DNA of 64,000 nucleotides, taken from Acidobacteriaceae bacterium (GTDB lineage Bacteria > Acidobacteriota > Terriglobia > Terriglobales > Acidobacteriaceae). Shown in pieces: positions 50,752-59,839 of the stretch. A program made the position numbers and the translations under genes. The notes under the pieces were generated by a model. The model did no database searches and was not told the origin of the DNA. It was given only the letters and a program-made list of their open reading frames with translations. Positions within the stretch are counted from its first letter, which is position 1; each line of letters starts with the position of its first letter. The stretch is from assembly GCA_030041435.1 (NCBI GenBank), contig JASHNW010000042.1, forward strand, positions 94,569 through 158,568, in the 5' to 3' direction.

Positions 50752-52142
50752 TACCAGGCCCGCCTTCCTCGCACGCGCCCGCTCCTGGGCGAGAAACCTT
50801 CATAATGCCGCATGATCAGGTGCGATTCGATCTGATTCACCGTATCCATGGCCACGCCGACCACGATCAGCAGCGACGTGCCCCCGAAATAAAAGTTGAA
50901 ACCCATGCCGTTGGTGACCCAGAGCGGCATGCCTTCAAAGAACTGGCCCACCAGCCAAAGATGGTTGAGGTGAATGCCGCTGATGAGGAGCTGGGGAATG
51001 ATGGCCACCACGATGAGATAGATGGCGCCGACCAGGGTGATGCGGGTGAGGATCTCGTTCACGAAGTCGGAGGTGCGCCGTCCGGGACGGATGCCGGGGA
51101 TGAAGCCGCCGTACTTGCGCATGTTGTCGGCGATATCGTCAGGACGAAAGACGATGGAGATGTAGAAATAGGCAAAGAAGATGATGGAGATCATGTACAG
51201 CAGTTCGTAGGTCGGCTCGCCGGGCCGCAGGGCGTCGAAGGTGTGCGAGAGCCAGGTACTGTTCTGCACGAATTTGGCCTGCGAGAAGAGCATGGGGGCC
51301 GACAGCACCGAAGCCGCGAAGATGATAGGCATGACGCCGCCGGAGTTGACCTTGAGGGGCAGATGGGTCGATTGACCGCCCATCAGGCGCCGGCCGACGA
51401 TGCGCTTGGCGTACTGCACGGGGATGCGCCGCTCAGCGCGCTCGACGTAAACGATGAAGGCCACCACGGCGATCATGAAAACGACCAGCAGAATGAGCGC
51501 CGGAACCGTCATGGCGCCGAAACGCTCGGACTTCGCGGTGTTGATCAGGTCGCCGATGGCGCGGGGAAGGCCAACCACGATGCCGGCGAAGATGAGCAGG
51601 CTCATCCCGTTGCCGATACCGCGCTCGGTGATCTGCTCGCCGAGCCACATCACGAAGGTGGTTCCGGCGGTCAGCGTGAGGATGGTCATGAAGACGAAAC
51701 CCGGGCCCGGATCAAGCACCAGATTGCCGGAAGAGCTTTGCAGCGCGATGGCAATGGCAGCCGACTGCACGACGCCCAGCAGCACGGTGACGTAGCGGGT
51801 CCACTGGGTGATCTTGCGGCGGCCCAGCTCGCCTTCCTTCTGCAGCTTGGCCAGCGGCTCCCAGACTACGGTGAGCAGCTGGAAGATGATCGACGCCGTG
51901 ATGTAGGGCATGATGCCCAGGGCGAAGACAGTGAGGCGGCGCAGGTTGCCGCCGCTGAACAGGTCGACGAGGCCGAGAGAGGAGCCGGCCTGGTTGTTGA
52001 AGAAGGCTTCGAGGGCCTGGACGTTGACGCCCGGAGTGGTGATGTGCGCGCCGAGACGATAGACGGCGAGGATGCCGAGGGTGAACAGGACACGCCTGCG
52101 CAGGTCGGGGATGCGGAAGATATTCGCAAACTTCTCAAACAT
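50751..52142 (-). CDS. secY: preprotein translocase subunit SecY
   Basis: 463 aa with ten membrane helices. Typical segments: RRRVLFTLGILAVYRLGAHI, VFALGIMPYITASIIFQLLT, GNGMSLLIFAGIVVGLPRAI, VERAERRIPVQYAKRIVGRR, VNSGGVMPIIFAASVLSAP and GGFIPGIRPGRRTSDFVNEI. It forms the protein-conducting channel with SecE and SecG. It lies between rplO and adk as in most bacteria. Confidence 0.98.
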   Translation of the reverse strand: MFEKFANIFRIPDLRRRVLFTLGILAVYRLGAHITTPGVNVQALEAFFNNQAGSSLGLVDLFSGGNLRRLTVFALGIMPYITASIIFQLLTVVWEPLAKLQKEGELGRRKITQWTRYVTVLLGVVQSAAIAIALQSSSGNLVLDPGPGFVFMTILTLTAGTTFVMWLGEQITERGIGNGMSLLIFAGIVVGLPRAIGDLINTAKSERFGAMTVPALILLVVFMIAVVAFIVYVERAERRIPVQYAKRIVGRRLMGGQSTHLPLKVNSGGVMPIIFAASVLSAPMLFSQAKFVQNSTWLSHTFDALRPGEPTYELLYMISIIFFAYFYISIVFRPDDIADNMRKYGGFIPGIRPGRRTSDFVNEILTRITLVGAIYLIVVAIIPQLLISGIHLNHLWLVGQFFEGMPLWVTNGMGFNFYFGGTSLLIVVGVAMDTVNQIESHLIMRHYEGFSPRSGRVRGRRAW

Positions 52143-52236
52143 GGGTCGTTGTTCCCATCATACGCCGGGGGTGTTGACTCACCGCCAGCCGTTTTTCCCG
52201 GGCGGCAGAGCGAACCGTTTCTCCGCCAGCCGCTTC

Positions 52237-52704
52237 TTAGCTGACAGCTTTTTCGCTGGTCCCGCCGATCAGAATCGCCTTGCCGCCGGCCTTCTCGATC
52301 TTCTCCTGCGCGGCCTTCGAAAACTTGTGCGCGTGCACGGTAACGGCCACCTTCAGCTCACCGTTGCCGAGCACCTTGAGCAGCGGGTTGCGGCCCTTGA
52401 GCAGGCCTTTCGCCGCCAGAGTCTCGAGAGTCAGCTCTTTCTCGCCCAGCTCGGCGAGGCGATCGAGATTCACCACGGTGTACTCGGTGCGGAAGATATT
52501 GGTGAAGCCGCGCTTGGGCAGCCGGCGGTGCAGCGGCATCTGGCCGCCCTCAAAACCGCGCATGAGGCTGGAACCGGAGCGCGATCCCTGACCCTTGTGC
52601 CCGCGTCCGGAGGTCTTGCCGGTTCCGGAGCCCATGCCGCGCCCGATGCGCTTCTTGTTGCGGTTGGCCTTCTTCGGCGCCCGCAGATTGGAGAGATTCT
52701 TCAT
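52237..52704 (-). CDS. rplO: 50S ribosomal protein uL15
   Basis: 155 aa starting at MKNLSNLRAPKKANRNKKRI, with GAGG upstream; an ATG eleven codons earlier is less likely. RGMGSGTGKTSGRGHKGQGS and FEGGQMPLHRRLPKRGFTNI are signature segments, with a C-terminal domain containing VTVHAHKFSKAAQEKIEKAG. It organises 23S rRNA in late 50S assembly. Confidence 0.97.
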   Translation of the reverse strand: MKNLSNLRAPKKANRNKKRIGRGMGSGTGKTSGRGHKGQGSRSGSSLMRGFEGGQMPLHRRLPKRGFTNIFRTEYTVVNLDRLAELGEKELTLETLAAKGLLKGRNPLLKVLGNGELKVAVTVHAHKFSKAAQEKIEKAGGKAILIGGTSEKAVS

Positions 52705-52754
52705 TGTGTCCTCGCTCAACGCCGCCCGGAATTCCACCGGGCGACTCGCATTGT

Positions 52755-52835
52755 TCTTAGCGGATAGCGGATAGCGGTTAGCGGACAGCGACTGGTTTCC
52801 GCGGTACCGATTTTCTATGCGCTATGCCCCATCCG
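52755..52835. repeat. inverted heptamer arrays between rpmD and rplO (core TAGCGG)
   Basis: Left arm TTAGCGG, ATAGCGG, ATAGCGG, TTAGCGG, ACAGCGA; right arm CTATGCG, CTATGCC, CCATCCG, CTAG. The period is exactly 7 bp; the core differs from the TTAGCT type, and the right arm is only partly complementary. Confidence 0.78.
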
Positions 52836-53051
52836 CTAGCTGTTCACAATCCGCACCAGGTGCGGAACGGTCTTCACCATGCCGCGGATCGACGGCGTGT
52901 CTTCGCGCACGACGATCTGGTTCAGGCGCGTGAAGCCCAGGCCCCTGATGACCTTCTTGTGCTTCACCGGCGCCTGGATCATCGAGCGGAAATACTGAAT
53001 CTGAATCGTCGGCTTCGCCGCGGCCTTTGTCTGCTTCTTCGTCTGCGCCAT
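52836..53051 (-). CDS. rpmD: 50S ribosomal protein uL30
   Basis: 71 aa; about ten residues longer than usual at a basic N-terminus (AQTKKQTKAAAKPTIQIQYF). IQAPVKHKKVIRGLGFTRLN and VVREDTPSIRGMVKTVPHLV are the uL30 signature. It begins just two bases after the rpsE stop. Confidence 0.97.
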   Translation of the reverse strand: MAQTKKQTKAAAKPTIQIQYFRSMIQAPVKHKKVIRGLGFTRLNQIVVREDTPSIRGMVKTVPHLVRIVNS

Positions 53052-53053
53052 CG

Positions 53054-53563
53054 TCAGATCTCCTGCGCCGTCTTGCCGCGCATCGCCGCGACTTCGTTGC
53101 GGTCGCGCAGCTGCACCAGCGCGTCGAAGGTCGCCTTGATGACGTTGTGAGGGTTCGCTGTGCCCAGGCTCTTGGTGAGCACATTCTGCACGCCCGCCGA
53201 GGTCATGACCGCGCGCACCGCGCCGCCGGCAATGACGCCGGTGCCTTCCGGAGCGGGCTTGAGCAGCACCTGGCCGGAGCCGAAACGGCCCAGCACCTGG
53301 TGCGGAATGGTGGTCTGCGTGAGGTTGACGCGGACAAGGTTCTTCTTGGCCGCCTCGATCCCCTTGCGGATCGCCTGAGGAACTTCGCGCGCCTTGCCCG
53401 AGCCGTAGCCAACCACGCCCGCGCCGGGATCGCCAACCACGACCAGCGCGGCGAAGGACATGTTCTTGCCGCCCTTCACCACCTTGGTGACGCGGTTGAT
53501 CGCGACCACCTGATCCTTCAGGTTGAACTGCCCGGAATCCAGTTTCTTTTTCAGTATCGCCAT
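53054..53563 (-). CDS. rpsE: 30S ribosomal protein uS5
   Basis: 169 aa. [20 protein letters not shown] opens the RNA-binding domain, [20 protein letters not shown] follows, and [20 protein letters not shown] closes the C-terminal domain. It acts in decoding fidelity and mRNA helicase activity at the entry site. Located between rplR and rpmD as usual. Confidence 0.98.
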   Translation of the reverse strand: MAILKKKLDSGQFNLKDQVVAINRVTKVVKGGKNMSFAALVVVGDPGAGVVGYGSGKAREVPQAIRKGIEAAKKNLVRVNLTQTTIPHQVLGRFGSGQVLLKPAPEGTGVIAGGAVRAVMTSAGVQNVLTKSLGTANPHNVIKATFDALVQLRDRNEVAAMRGKTAQEI

Positions 53564-53589
53564 TCGCTTCCCTTCACCGCAGCGTGTAG

Positions 53590-53675
53590 TGTTTAGCGTT
53601 CAGCGTTTAGCCGGCGCGGTTCGATCCGCAACCCATAGGTCTTCTAAACCCCGATCCCTAAACCCTCATCCCTGC
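53590..53675. repeat. heptamer arrays between rplR and rpsE (cores GTTTAGC and TAAACCC)
   Basis: Left arm GTTTAGC, GTTCAGC, GTTTAGC; right arm TAAACCC, CGATCCC, TAAACCC, TCATCCC. Both arms keep the 7-bp period, with complementarity restricted to the TTTAG/CTAAA core. Confidence 0.7.
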
Positions 53676-53677
53676 TC

Positions 53678-54034
53678 TTAAAACTCCAGTCCTGCTTCGC
53701 GCGCGGCATCGGCCAGCGCCTTAATGCGTCCGTGGTACAGGTAGCCGCCGCGATCGAAGACCACCCTGGTGATGCCCTTCTCCTTCGCGCGCTCGGCGAT
53801 CAGCTTGCCGATCTCTTTCGCCGCCGCGACATTGCCGCCGGTCTTCAGTTTGGCCGCCACAGTGGACGCCGAAACCAGCGTCGTGCCCTGGCTGTCGTCG
53901 ATCACCTGGACGTAGATGTGGTTCAGCGACCGGTATACATTCAGGCGCGGGCGCTCCGCTGTCCCCACCATCCTGCGACGGATGCGGGTGTGGACCCGTT
54001 GCCGAATTTCGTTTCTCTTCCTCAGCGGAATCAT
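53678..54034 (-). CDS. rplR: 50S ribosomal protein uL18
   Basis: 118 aa. [20 protein letters not shown] is the basic N-terminus; [20 protein letters not shown] and [20 protein letters not shown] with [11 protein letters not shown] are the uL18 signatures. It binds 5S rRNA with uL5 and bL25. Confidence 0.98.
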   Translation of the reverse strand: MIPLRKRNEIRQRVHTRIRRRMVGTAERPRLNVYRSLNHIYVQVIDDSQGTTLVSASTVAAKLKTGGNVAAAKEIGKLIAERAKEKGITRVVFDRGGYLYHGRIKALADAAREAGLEF

Positions 54035-54090
54035 CTTCTTGTTCCCTTCCTAATGGCGGAACCGCCCTGCGGCCCCGTTCGGTGTTTATA

Positions 54091-54179
54091 GCAGCTGTCA
54101 GCAGTTAGCTTTTAGCCCTTAGCTGCGGTGTTTCAGTCCTAAAGTACGTGGCTAACGGCTAGCAGCTAATCGCTAACAG
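54091..54179. repeat. inverted heptamer arrays between rplF and rplR (core TTAGC)
   Basis: Left arm CAGTTAGC, TTTTAGC, CCTTAGC; right arm GGCTAAC, GGCTAGC, AGCTAAT, CGCTAAC. The right arm runs into the rplF stop codon. Loop about 25 bases. Confidence 0.82.
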
Positions 54180-54719
54180 CTATTTGGCTCCCGTCTTGCC
54201 GACCTTCTTCTTCAGCCTCTCGTCGGAGTAGCGCACGCCCTTGTTCTTGTAGGGATCGGGCTTGCGCAGCGAGCGCATATCGGCGGCCACCTGCCCAACC
54301 TTTTGGCGATCGATGCCGCTGATGGTGACGCGGGTCTGCTTGGGATCGATGGTCGCGGTGATGCCGGTGGGCAGGGGAAACTCGATGGGGTGCGAATAGC
54401 CCAGCGTGAACACCACCGTGTTTTTGCCCTTCAGCTCGGCGCGATAACCGATGCCGACGATGTCCAGATCCTTCGACCAGCCCTTCGTGACGCCTTCGAC
54501 GGCGTTGGCGATGAGGGCGCGGCTGAGGCCGTGGATGGCGGCCTGTGAGTCGTTCTCGCGCACCGCGTTGATGTGACCGTCCTCGGTTTTCAGCGTAATT
54601 CCCGCGGGAATCGCCTGCTCAATCTTGCCTTTGGGCCCTTCGACCATGACAACATTGCCGTGCACCGAGTACTTCACTCCGGCGGGCAGCGGAATCGGCT
54701 TCTTTCCTATACGCGACAT
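54180..54719 (-). CDS. rplF: 50S ribosomal protein uL6
   Basis: 179 aa. It begins [20 protein letters not shown] and carries [20 protein letters not shown] in the first of two duplicated domains. The C-terminal signature is [20 protein letters not shown]. It lies near the factor-binding site of 50S. The ATG is 59 bases upstream of no other gene start, with heptamer arrays on both flanks of the gene. Confidence 0.98.
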   Translation of the reverse strand: MSRIGKKPIPLPAGVKYSVHGNVVMVEGPKGKIEQAIPAGITLKTEDGHINAVRENDSQAAIHGLSRALIANAVEGVTKGWSKDLDIVGIGYRAELKGKNTVVFTLGYSHPIEFPLPTGITATIDPKQTRVTISGIDRQKVGQVAADMRSLRKPDPYKNKGVRYSDERLKKKVGKTGAK

Positions 54720-54786
54720 CGTTCAATCCTCTGTGGCTTGCGAGTCCCGGCGTCGCTCGCGCTCTGCCGTTCCACTGCAGCCCTGG

Positions 54787-54919
54787 CCGGACCCTGGTCC
54801 GGCAGCCTTTAGCTTCCAGCCCTTAGCTGTTAGCTGTCGGCCCAGTTCACCTCGTACTTTGCTCCATCATCCAAAGGCGACGGAAGCTAAAAGCTGGCAG
54901 CTAACAGCCAGCAGCTGGT
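54787..54919. repeat. inverted heptamer arrays between rpsH and rplF (core TTAGC), plus a short hairpin
   Basis: Left arm CCTTTAGC, TTCCAGC, CCTTAGC, TGTTAGC; right arm AGCTAAA, AGCTGGC, AGCTAAC, AGCCAGC, AGCTGG. At the left edge CCGGACC-CT-GGTCCGG forms a separate small perfect hairpin. The right arm touches the rpsH stop. Confidence 0.82.
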
Positions 54920-54920
54920 C

Positions 54921-55319
54921 CTACCAAATCTCACACAATACTTCGCCGCCGACGCCTTCCCTGCGCGCCTGGCGCCCGGTCATGACGCCCTTGGGGGTGG
55001 TCATGATGCTGATGCCCAGCCCGCCCTGTACGCGGCGAATCTCGTCGCGGCCGATGTAGACGCGGCAGCCAGGACGCGAGACACGCTCGAGATCGCGAAT
55101 GGCCGCTTCGTTGTTGGCGCCGTACTTGAGATACACGCGCAGCACAGCGTGGCCGTTCTCCTCGGTAGTCTTGAAGTTGGAGATATAGCCCTCCTCCTTG
55201 AGGATGCGGGCGATCTCCGCCTTCAGCTTCGAGGCGGGAACATCCAGTTTCTGATGACGCGCGCGAATCGCATTGCGAATGCGTGTCAGGAAATCCGCTA
55301 CCGGATCGGTCAAACTCAT
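54921..55319 (-). CDS. rpsH: 30S ribosomal protein uS8
   Basis: 132 aa from the ATG that follows AAGGAG at good spacing; twelve further codons upstream are open but unlikely. SLTDPVADFLTRIRNAIRAR is the N-terminal signature, and GGLGISIMTTPKGVMTGRQA the C-terminal one. It binds the central domain of 16S rRNA and represses the spc operon in E. coli; whether this holds here is unknown. Confidence 0.98.
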   Translation of the reverse strand: MSLTDPVADFLTRIRNAIRARHQKLDVPASKLKAEIARILKEEGYISNFKTTEENGHAVLRVYLKYGANNEAAIRDLERVSRPGCRVYIGRDEIRRVQGGLGISIMTTPKGVMTGRQARREGVGGEVLCEIW

Positions 55320-55468
55320 CGTTTCTCCTTCATTCCCCGTTCGCTCCGCCTTCAACTGCCTGCTCAGCCGAGAACCAGCGGGAATGTCTTCTGATCTTCA
55401 GCCCTGCGGCCGTCGATCGATCTTGTTGTTGCGCCCCAGGGGTGCGCATCCGCCGACGCGGCCAGTCC

Positions 55469-55654
55469 TCACCAGGAGGACTTGACAACGCCGGGAATTT
55501 CGCCCTTCAGCGCCAGCGAGCGGAAGCAGAGCCGGCAGACGCCGAACTTGCGCAGAAACGCCCGCGGGCGTCCGCACAGCTTACAGCGATTGTGCTTCCG
55601 GCTTTTGAACTTCGGTTTCCTGGCGTCTTTTACGCGTTTTGCAGTGGTTGCCAT
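55469..55654 (-). CDS. rpsN: 30S ribosomal protein uS14, type Z (zinc-binding)
   Basis: 61 aa short form. Zinc ligands C24, C27 (CKLC) and C40, C43 (CRLC) are intact; the end is [18 protein letters not shown]. This is the zinc-containing version, unlike the 101-aa zinc-free form of E. coli. Located between rplE and rpsH, its usual place. Confidence 0.98.
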   Translation of the reverse strand: MATTAKRVKDARKPKFKSRKHNRCKLCGRPRAFLRKFGVCRLCFRSLALKGEIPGVVKSSW

Positions 55655-55675
55655 TGTGTGCTAATTCCTCTCGCG

Positions 55676-56224
55676 TTACGCCGTCTGGCGGAACGGCATG
55701 CCGAACTGGCGCAGCAAAGCGCGCGCCGAGTTATCGTCCCGGGCCGAAGTCACAATCGTGATGTTCATGCCCTTCAGCTTTTCGACCTTCGCGTAGTCAA
55801 TCTCCGGGAAGATGAGCTGGTCGCGAATGCCGAGCGTGTAGTTGCCGCGCCCGTCAAAACTCTTCGTGGAGACGCCGCGAAAATCGCGGACGCGCGGCAG
55901 CGCCACGGAGATGAGGCGGTCAAGAAACTCGTACATGGTGTCGCCGCGCAGCGTGACCATGGCGCCGATGGGCATGTTCTCGCGCACCTTGAAGGCCGCG
56001 ATGGACTTCTTCGCCCGGGTGGTGACCGGCTTCTGGCCGGCGATGGCCGCCAGATCCGCCGCCAGCGGGTCGAGCATCTTAGAGTTCTGCGTCGCCTCGC
56101 CCAGGCCCATGTTCAGCACGATCTTCTCCAGCCGCGGCACGGCCATCGGATTCTCGAGGCCGAGCTCCTTCTGGAGCACGCCCTTGATTTCCCTGTGATA
56201 CTTCTCTCTCAGTCTCGCTGCCAT
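55676..56224 (-). CDS. rplE: 50S ribosomal protein uL5
   Basis: 182 aa. [40 protein letters not shown] and [20 protein letters not shown] are signature segments. It contacts 5S rRNA and the P-site tRNA. It ends with [10 protein letters not shown], normal for the family. Confidence 0.98.
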   Translation of the reverse strand: MAARLREKYHREIKGVLQKELGLENPMAVPRLEKIVLNMGLGEATQNSKMLDPLAADLAAIAGQKPVTTRAKKSIAAFKVRENMPIGAMVTLRGDTMYEFLDRLISVALPRVRDFRGVSTKSFDGRGNYTLGIRDQLIFPEIDYAKVEKLKGMNITIVTSARDDNSARALLRQFGMPFRQTA

Positions 56225-56303
56225 TTCTCTTCTCTCTTCTTCTTACCCGGTCTCGGATTGGTTTGCACCGTCTACCGTTGCGGGGGACTGCAAGCCGTCC
56301 GAC

Positions 56304-56342
56304 AGCTGGCAGAGACTGCGTTCTGCCAGCTCCTGCCAGCTC
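56304..56342 (-). promoter_or_regulatory. hairpin in the rplX-rplE spacer
   Basis: AGCTGGCAGA pairs perfectly with TCTGCCAGCT over an 8-base loop, and a second CTGCCAGCT copy follows 11 bases later, which would allow two alternative stems. It lies just after the rplX stop on the transcript. The period here is not seven. Confidence 0.55.
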
Positions 56343-56345
56343 CGA

Positions 56346-56678
56346 TCACTTCTTCTTCGCGGCGATGGTGCCGCCGCACTTCCTGCAAATGCGCACCTTC
56401 ACGTCGCCCTCGAACTTGTGCGCCACCCGCGTCGGCTGATTGCAGCTGGGGCAAACCAGCATCACGTTGGAGCGGTCCACGGCCGCTTCCTGCTCCGCGA
56501 TGCCGCCCTGGATGCGCCGCTGCGGGTTCTCGCGCAGGTGCCGCTTGACCACCCGCACGTGCTCCACCAGCAGCCTGCCCGTGTCGGGGAAGGTGCGCAG
56601 CACGCGACCTTTCTTGCCGCGGTCGCTACCCGAGATGACCTGCACTGTGTCGTTGCGCTGAATATCCAAACTCGCCAT
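56346..56678 (-). CDS. rplX: 50S ribosomal protein uL24
   Basis: 110 aa. The KOW motif is QVISGSDRGKKGRVLRTFPD, followed by LLVEHVRVVKRHLRENPQRR. The C-terminal part has CPSC and CRKC pairs (VMLVCPSCNQPTRVAHKF, VRICRKCGGTIAAKKK), a likely zinc knuckle as in many uL24 proteins. It initiates 50S assembly. Confidence 0.97.
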   Translation of the reverse strand: MASLDIQRNDTVQVISGSDRGKKGRVLRTFPDTGRLLVEHVRVVKRHLRENPQRRIQGGIAEQEAAVDRSNVMLVCPSCNQPTRVAHKFEGDVKVRICRKCGGTIAAKKK

Positions 56679-56693
56679 AAACCTGTCCTTTTT

Positions 56694-56714
56694 CCTGCTG
56701 CCGGCTGCCCGCTG
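56694..56714. repeat. short heptamer run between rplN and rplX
   Basis: Three 7-bp units: CCTGCTG, CCGGCTG, CCCGCTG, just behind the rplN stop. Single-arm version of the heptamer arrays; very similar to the array upstream of ADOP 2. Confidence 0.6.
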
Positions 56715-56717
56715 CCT

Positions 56718-57089
56718 TTAGAGAACCTCGGGAGCGAGAGAAACAATCTTCAGAAACCTCTTTTCGCGCAGCTCGCGGGCCACCGGGCCGAAGACGCGCG
56801 TACCCACCGGCTCGCCGGCTTCGTTGATGAGCACAGCGGCGTTGGTGTCGAAGCGGATGTAGGTTCCGTCGCGGCGCCGCGTCTCTTTGCGGGTGCGGAC
56901 GACGACCGCCTTGACCACTTTGCCCTTCTTCACCTGTCCGTCCGGCGAAGCTTCCTTCACAGCCGCCGTGATCACGTCGCCGAGGCCCGCCTTGAGGCCG
57001 CTGGCGCCGCCCAGAGGCAGAATCATCTGCAGCTTGCGCGCGCCGGAATTATCGGCGACCTCGAGCATGGTTCTCATCTGCACTGCCAT
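56718..57089 (-). CDS. rplN: 50S ribosomal protein uL14
   Basis: 123 aa, standard length. [20 protein letters not shown] and [20 protein letters not shown] are hallmarks, ending in [17 protein letters not shown]. It bridges to 16S rRNA and binds ribosome silencing factor RsfS. Located between rpsQ and rplX. Confidence 0.98.
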   Translation of the reverse strand: MAVQMRTMLEVADNSGARKLQMILPLGGASGLKAGLGDVITAAVKEASPDGQVKKGKVVKAVVVRTRKETRRRDGTYIRFDTNAAVLINEAGEPVGTRVFGPVARELREKRFLKIVSLAPEVL

Positions 57090-57144
57090 GGCACTCTCTC
57101 CTTATTCCCCGCCGCAAAAAGTCGCGGCCGTACTCGCGCCGCCC

Positions 57145-57456
57145 TTATTCGGCGACCGCGGCTGCTTCTTCCACCTGGGCCAGGGCCGAGCGGCGGACGA
57201 TCTCCTCGAGGTTCCAGCGCTTCAGCTTGCTCAGCGGGCGCGTTTCGCGAATGCGCACCATATCGCCCACGCGCGCTGTGTTCTGCTCGTCGTGCGCGTA
57301 GAACTTGCGTGTGGAGCGCACGATGCGCTTGTACTTCGCGTGCGCCTTGCGCATTTCCACTTCGACGACGATGGTCTTCTGCATCTTCGTCGAGACCACC
57401 TGTCCGACCTTCTCATTGCGGCGCGATTCGCGCGCGGCAGTTGCTGTTTCGCTCAT
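57145..57456 (-). CDS. rpsQ: 30S ribosomal protein uS17
   Basis: 103 aa. The core is [20 protein letters not shown] and [20 protein letters not shown], with an OB fold. Both ends are extended ([13 protein letters not shown] at the start, [10 protein letters not shown] at the end). It starts three bases after the rpmC stop. Confidence 0.97.
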   Translation of the reverse strand: MSETATAARESRRNEKVGQVVSTKMQKTIVVEVEMRKAHAKYKRIVRSTRKFYAHDEQNTARVGDMVRIRETRPLSKLKRWNLEEIVRRSALAQVEEAAAVAE

Positions 57457-57459
57457 GAC

Positions 57460-57852
57460 TTAGCCCTTCTTGACCTTTCCGGTACGTGCAGCGGCCCGCT
57501 TCGTGGTCCTGCCGGACGAGGTTCTCTTCGCCGCAGCCTTGCCCGGGGACTTCCGAGCCGACACGGCCTTCTTTGCAGCCTTCTTCCGGGCCGGCTTCGC
57601 AGCCTTCTTCCGCGCCGGCTTCGCCGGTGTGGCGGACTCGAGCTTGTGCGTGGCGCCGTGCAGCCCGAGCTCGCGCTCGCGCGCCACGGTCTTGATGCGG
57701 GCGATGTCGCGGCGCAGATCGTGCAGCTTCCTGGCGCCCTCGGTCTGCCCAAGCTTCATCTGGAAGCGCAGGCGGAACAGCTGCTCGCCGGTCTTGCGCT
57801 CCTCGAGCCCCAGTTCGTCGTCGCTCAGGTTGCGTATCTTCTCGACTTCCAT
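57460..57852 (-). CDS. rpmC: 50S ribosomal protein uL29 with long Lys/Ala-rich tail
   Basis: 130 aa, twice the usual 60-70. The uL29 domain covers residues 1-70 (EVEKIRNLSDDELGLEERKT, QMKLGQTEGARKLHDLRRDI). It is followed by a histone H1-like basic tail with repeats such as AKPARKKAAKPARKKAAKKA. uL29 sits at the tunnel exit, where the tail could contact rRNA or exit-site factors. The ATG chosen has GGAGAGAAG upstream; fifteen further codons are open. Confidence 0.95.
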   Translation of the reverse strand: MEVEKIRNLSDDELGLEERKTGEQLFRLRFQMKLGQTEGARKLHDLRRDIARIKTVARERELGLHGATHKLESATPAKPARKKAAKPARKKAAKKAVSARKSPGKAAAKRTSSGRTTKRAAARTGKVKKG

Positions 57853-57913
57853 CGTTTCTCTTCTCTCCGGCCCGGCGCGTTTCCGCGGCAGGCTCACGAC
57901 TTTTGCCCGCGGA

Positions 57914-58348
57914 CTACTTCGCGGCGACCGTCACTTTGGCATCGTGCCGCTGCACGAACCTGGTTTTGAGGGGCAGCTTGTGAGCGGCCAGACGCATCGC
58001 TTCCTGCGCCATCTCCGGCGTCACGCCTTCCATCTCAAACAGGATCCGGCCAGGCCGAACCACGGCGACCCAGTGATCCGGCGCGCCCTTGCCTTTGCCC
58101 ATACGGGTTTCGGCCGGCTTCTTGGTCACGGGCTTGTCCGGGAACAGGCGCAGCCATATCTTGCCGCCGCGCTTGATGAAGCGCGTCATGGCCACGCGGC
58201 TGGCTTCAATCTGCCGGTCGGTGATATACCCGCACTCCATCACCTTCAGGCCGAAGTCGCCGAACGACAGCTCGCTGCCGCGCCACGCCTTGCCGCGCAT
58301 GCGCCCGCGCTGCTGCTTGCGGTACTTCACTTTCTTTGGCATCAACAT
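57914..58348 (-). CDS. rplP: 50S ribosomal protein uL16
   Basis: 144 aa. [20 protein letters not shown] at the start, [20 protein letters not shown], and [17 protein letters not shown] at the end identify uL16. It shapes the A-site finger region and peptidyl-transferase entry. GAGGG eight bases upstream favours the first ATG over the one two codons later. Confidence 0.98.
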   Translation of the reverse strand: MLMPKKVKYRKQQRGRMRGKAWRGSELSFGDFGLKVMECGYITDRQIEASRVAMTRFIKRGGKIWLRLFPDKPVTKKPAETRMGKGKGAPDHWVAVVRPGRILFEMEGVTPEMAQEAMRLAAHKLPLKTRFVQRHDAKVTVAAK

Positions 58349-58365
58349 AATGAAACCCTCAAAAG

Positions 58366-58495
58366 CAGTTACTAGCTGTTAGCTACTAGCTTTTAGCTTG
58401 ACCCAACCTGCTGCCCGCCTTCGCTTCTTTCCGCATCCGCTTCAGCCTCGAAAAGGCCGGAGCTAAGAGCTAACGGCCAGAAGCTAACGGCTGCA
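58366..58495. repeat. inverted heptamer arrays between rpsC and rplP (core TTAGC)
   Basis: Left arm TACTAGC, TGTTAGC, TACTAGC, TTTTAGC; right arm AGCTAAG, AGCTAAC, GGCCAGA, AGCTAAC. Loop about 60 bases. The right arm lies one or two bases from the rpsC stop. Confidence 0.84.
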
Positions 58496-58496
58496 T

Positions 58497-59168
58497 TTAG
58501 AACACCGAGGTCCCCACTGCGGCCTGCGGCTCGCGGCGCCGCTGCTGGTAAATATCTCCGCGATAGATCCACGTCTTGACGCCGATCACGCCGTAGGTGG
58601 TGCGCGCTTCGGCGAACCCATAATCGATGTCCGCGCGCAGCGTGTGCAGCGGCAGACGTCCCTGCAGATACCACTCGGAGCGGGCGATCTCGTTGCCGTT
58701 CAGGCGCCCCGACACGCGCACCTTGATGCCTTTGCAGCCGAAGCGCAGCGCCGAATCGACGGCCTTGCGCATGGCGCGGCGGAAGCCGACGCGCTTTTCC
58801 AGCTGCAGCGCGATGTTTTCGGCCACCAGCTGGGCGTCCAGCTCCGGCTTGTTCACCTCGAGGATGTCGATGAACACGTCGCGGTTGGTGCGCTTCTGCA
58901 GCTCGCCCTTCAGCTTCTCGATCTCGGCGCCCTTGCGGCCAATGACGATGCCCGGACGCGCGGTGCGGATCATGAGGCGCAGCTTGTTGCCTGGCCGCTC
59001 GACTTCGACCGAGCTGACGCCGGCAGCCTTCAGCTTCTCCTTCAGCTCGCGCTTCAGGTGTACGTCTTCGACCAGCAGCTTGTCGTAGTCGCGCGAAACG
59101 AACCAGCGCGAGCGCCACGGCTTGTTGACTCCGACGCGGAATCCGTAAGGATGGACTTTCTGTCCCAT
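58497..59168 (-). CDS. rpsC: 30S ribosomal protein uS3
   Basis: 223 aa. [20 protein letters not shown] at the N-terminus; the KH domain carries [20 protein letters not shown]; the C-terminal domain has [20 protein letters not shown] and [16 protein letters not shown]. It lines the mRNA entry tunnel with uS4 and uS5. Confidence 0.98.
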   Translation of the reverse strand: MGQKVHPYGFRVGVNKPWRSRWFVSRDYDKLLVEDVHLKRELKEKLKAAGVSSVEVERPGNKLRLMIRTARPGIVIGRKGAEIEKLKGELQKRTNRDVFIDILEVNKPELDAQLVAENIALQLEKRVGFRRAMRKAVDSALRFGCKGIKVRVSGRLNGNEIARSEWYLQGRLPLHTLRADIDYGFAEARTTYGVIGVKTWIYRGDIYQQRRREPQAAVGTSVF

Positions 59169-59277
59169 AGTGTTCCTTTTTCCTCTCTCCAGGGTTATGA
59201 CTTCGGGCCATCGGCTCTCGTCCTAACCCTCTGGCTTTGCTCGCGCGATCTCAGCGCTCGCTCCGCCATTCACCCAG

Positions 59278-59814
59278 TTACTTCTTCGCGGACTTCTTCG
59301 CCGCGGCCTTTTTTGCCGGCTTCTTCGCGGCAGCCTTCTTCGCTGCTGCCTTCTTTGCCGGAGCCTTCTTCTCTGCGGTCTTCTTCGCGGCCTGCCTGAC
59401 CGGCTGCTCCGCCTTGTCCTCTTCCACGCGCTGCACCAAACCCGCCGCCTGGGCGCGCTCCGCCACCGCGATGGCGATGTGCGACAGCCGCCGCTGATAG
59501 CGGTAGGCCCTGCCCATGGGAGCCGGCCGGATGCGCTTCATGCGCGGGCCTTCGTTGGCCACCGCCGTCTTCACGTACAGGTTGTCGAGGTCCACGTCGA
59601 GCCCCAGCTCCTGGCTCAGGTGGTTGGCGTTCTGCAGGGCAGAGCGCAGCACCTTCTGCACCAGCGGAGCGACCGCCTTCTTCGTGAAGGCGACCGTATT
59701 CAGCGCCTCTTCGACGCCGCGGCCTTTGATCAGATCGAGCACCAGCCGCGCCTTCTGCGGCGAAACCCGCTGAAATCGCGCTTCGGCCCGAAATTCCCTC
59801 GTCTGCGTTTCCAT
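59278..59814 (-). CDS. rplV: 50S ribosomal protein uL22 with long Lys/Ala-rich tail
   Basis: 178 aa, against about 110. The core (1-125) has FQRVSPQKARLVLDLIKGRG, LRSALQNANHLSQELGLDVD and the exit-tunnel hairpin region PAPMGRAYRYQRRLSHIAIA. From residue 128 a tail of Lys/Ala/Pro repeats (KKAPAKKAAAKKAAAKKPAK) follows. It lines the peptide exit tunnel near uL29, which has a similar tail. Confidence 0.96.
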   Translation of the reverse strand: METQTREFRAEARFQRVSPQKARLVLDLIKGRGVEEALNTVAFTKKAVAPLVQKVLRSALQNANHLSQELGLDVDLDNLYVKTAVANEGPRMKRIRPAPMGRAYRYQRRLSHIAIAVAERAQAAGLVQRVEEDKAEQPVRQAAKKTAEKKAPAKKAAAKKAAAKKPAKKAAAKKSAKK

Positions 59815-59839
59815 TCCTCTTACTCCAGCCTTCCCAATT

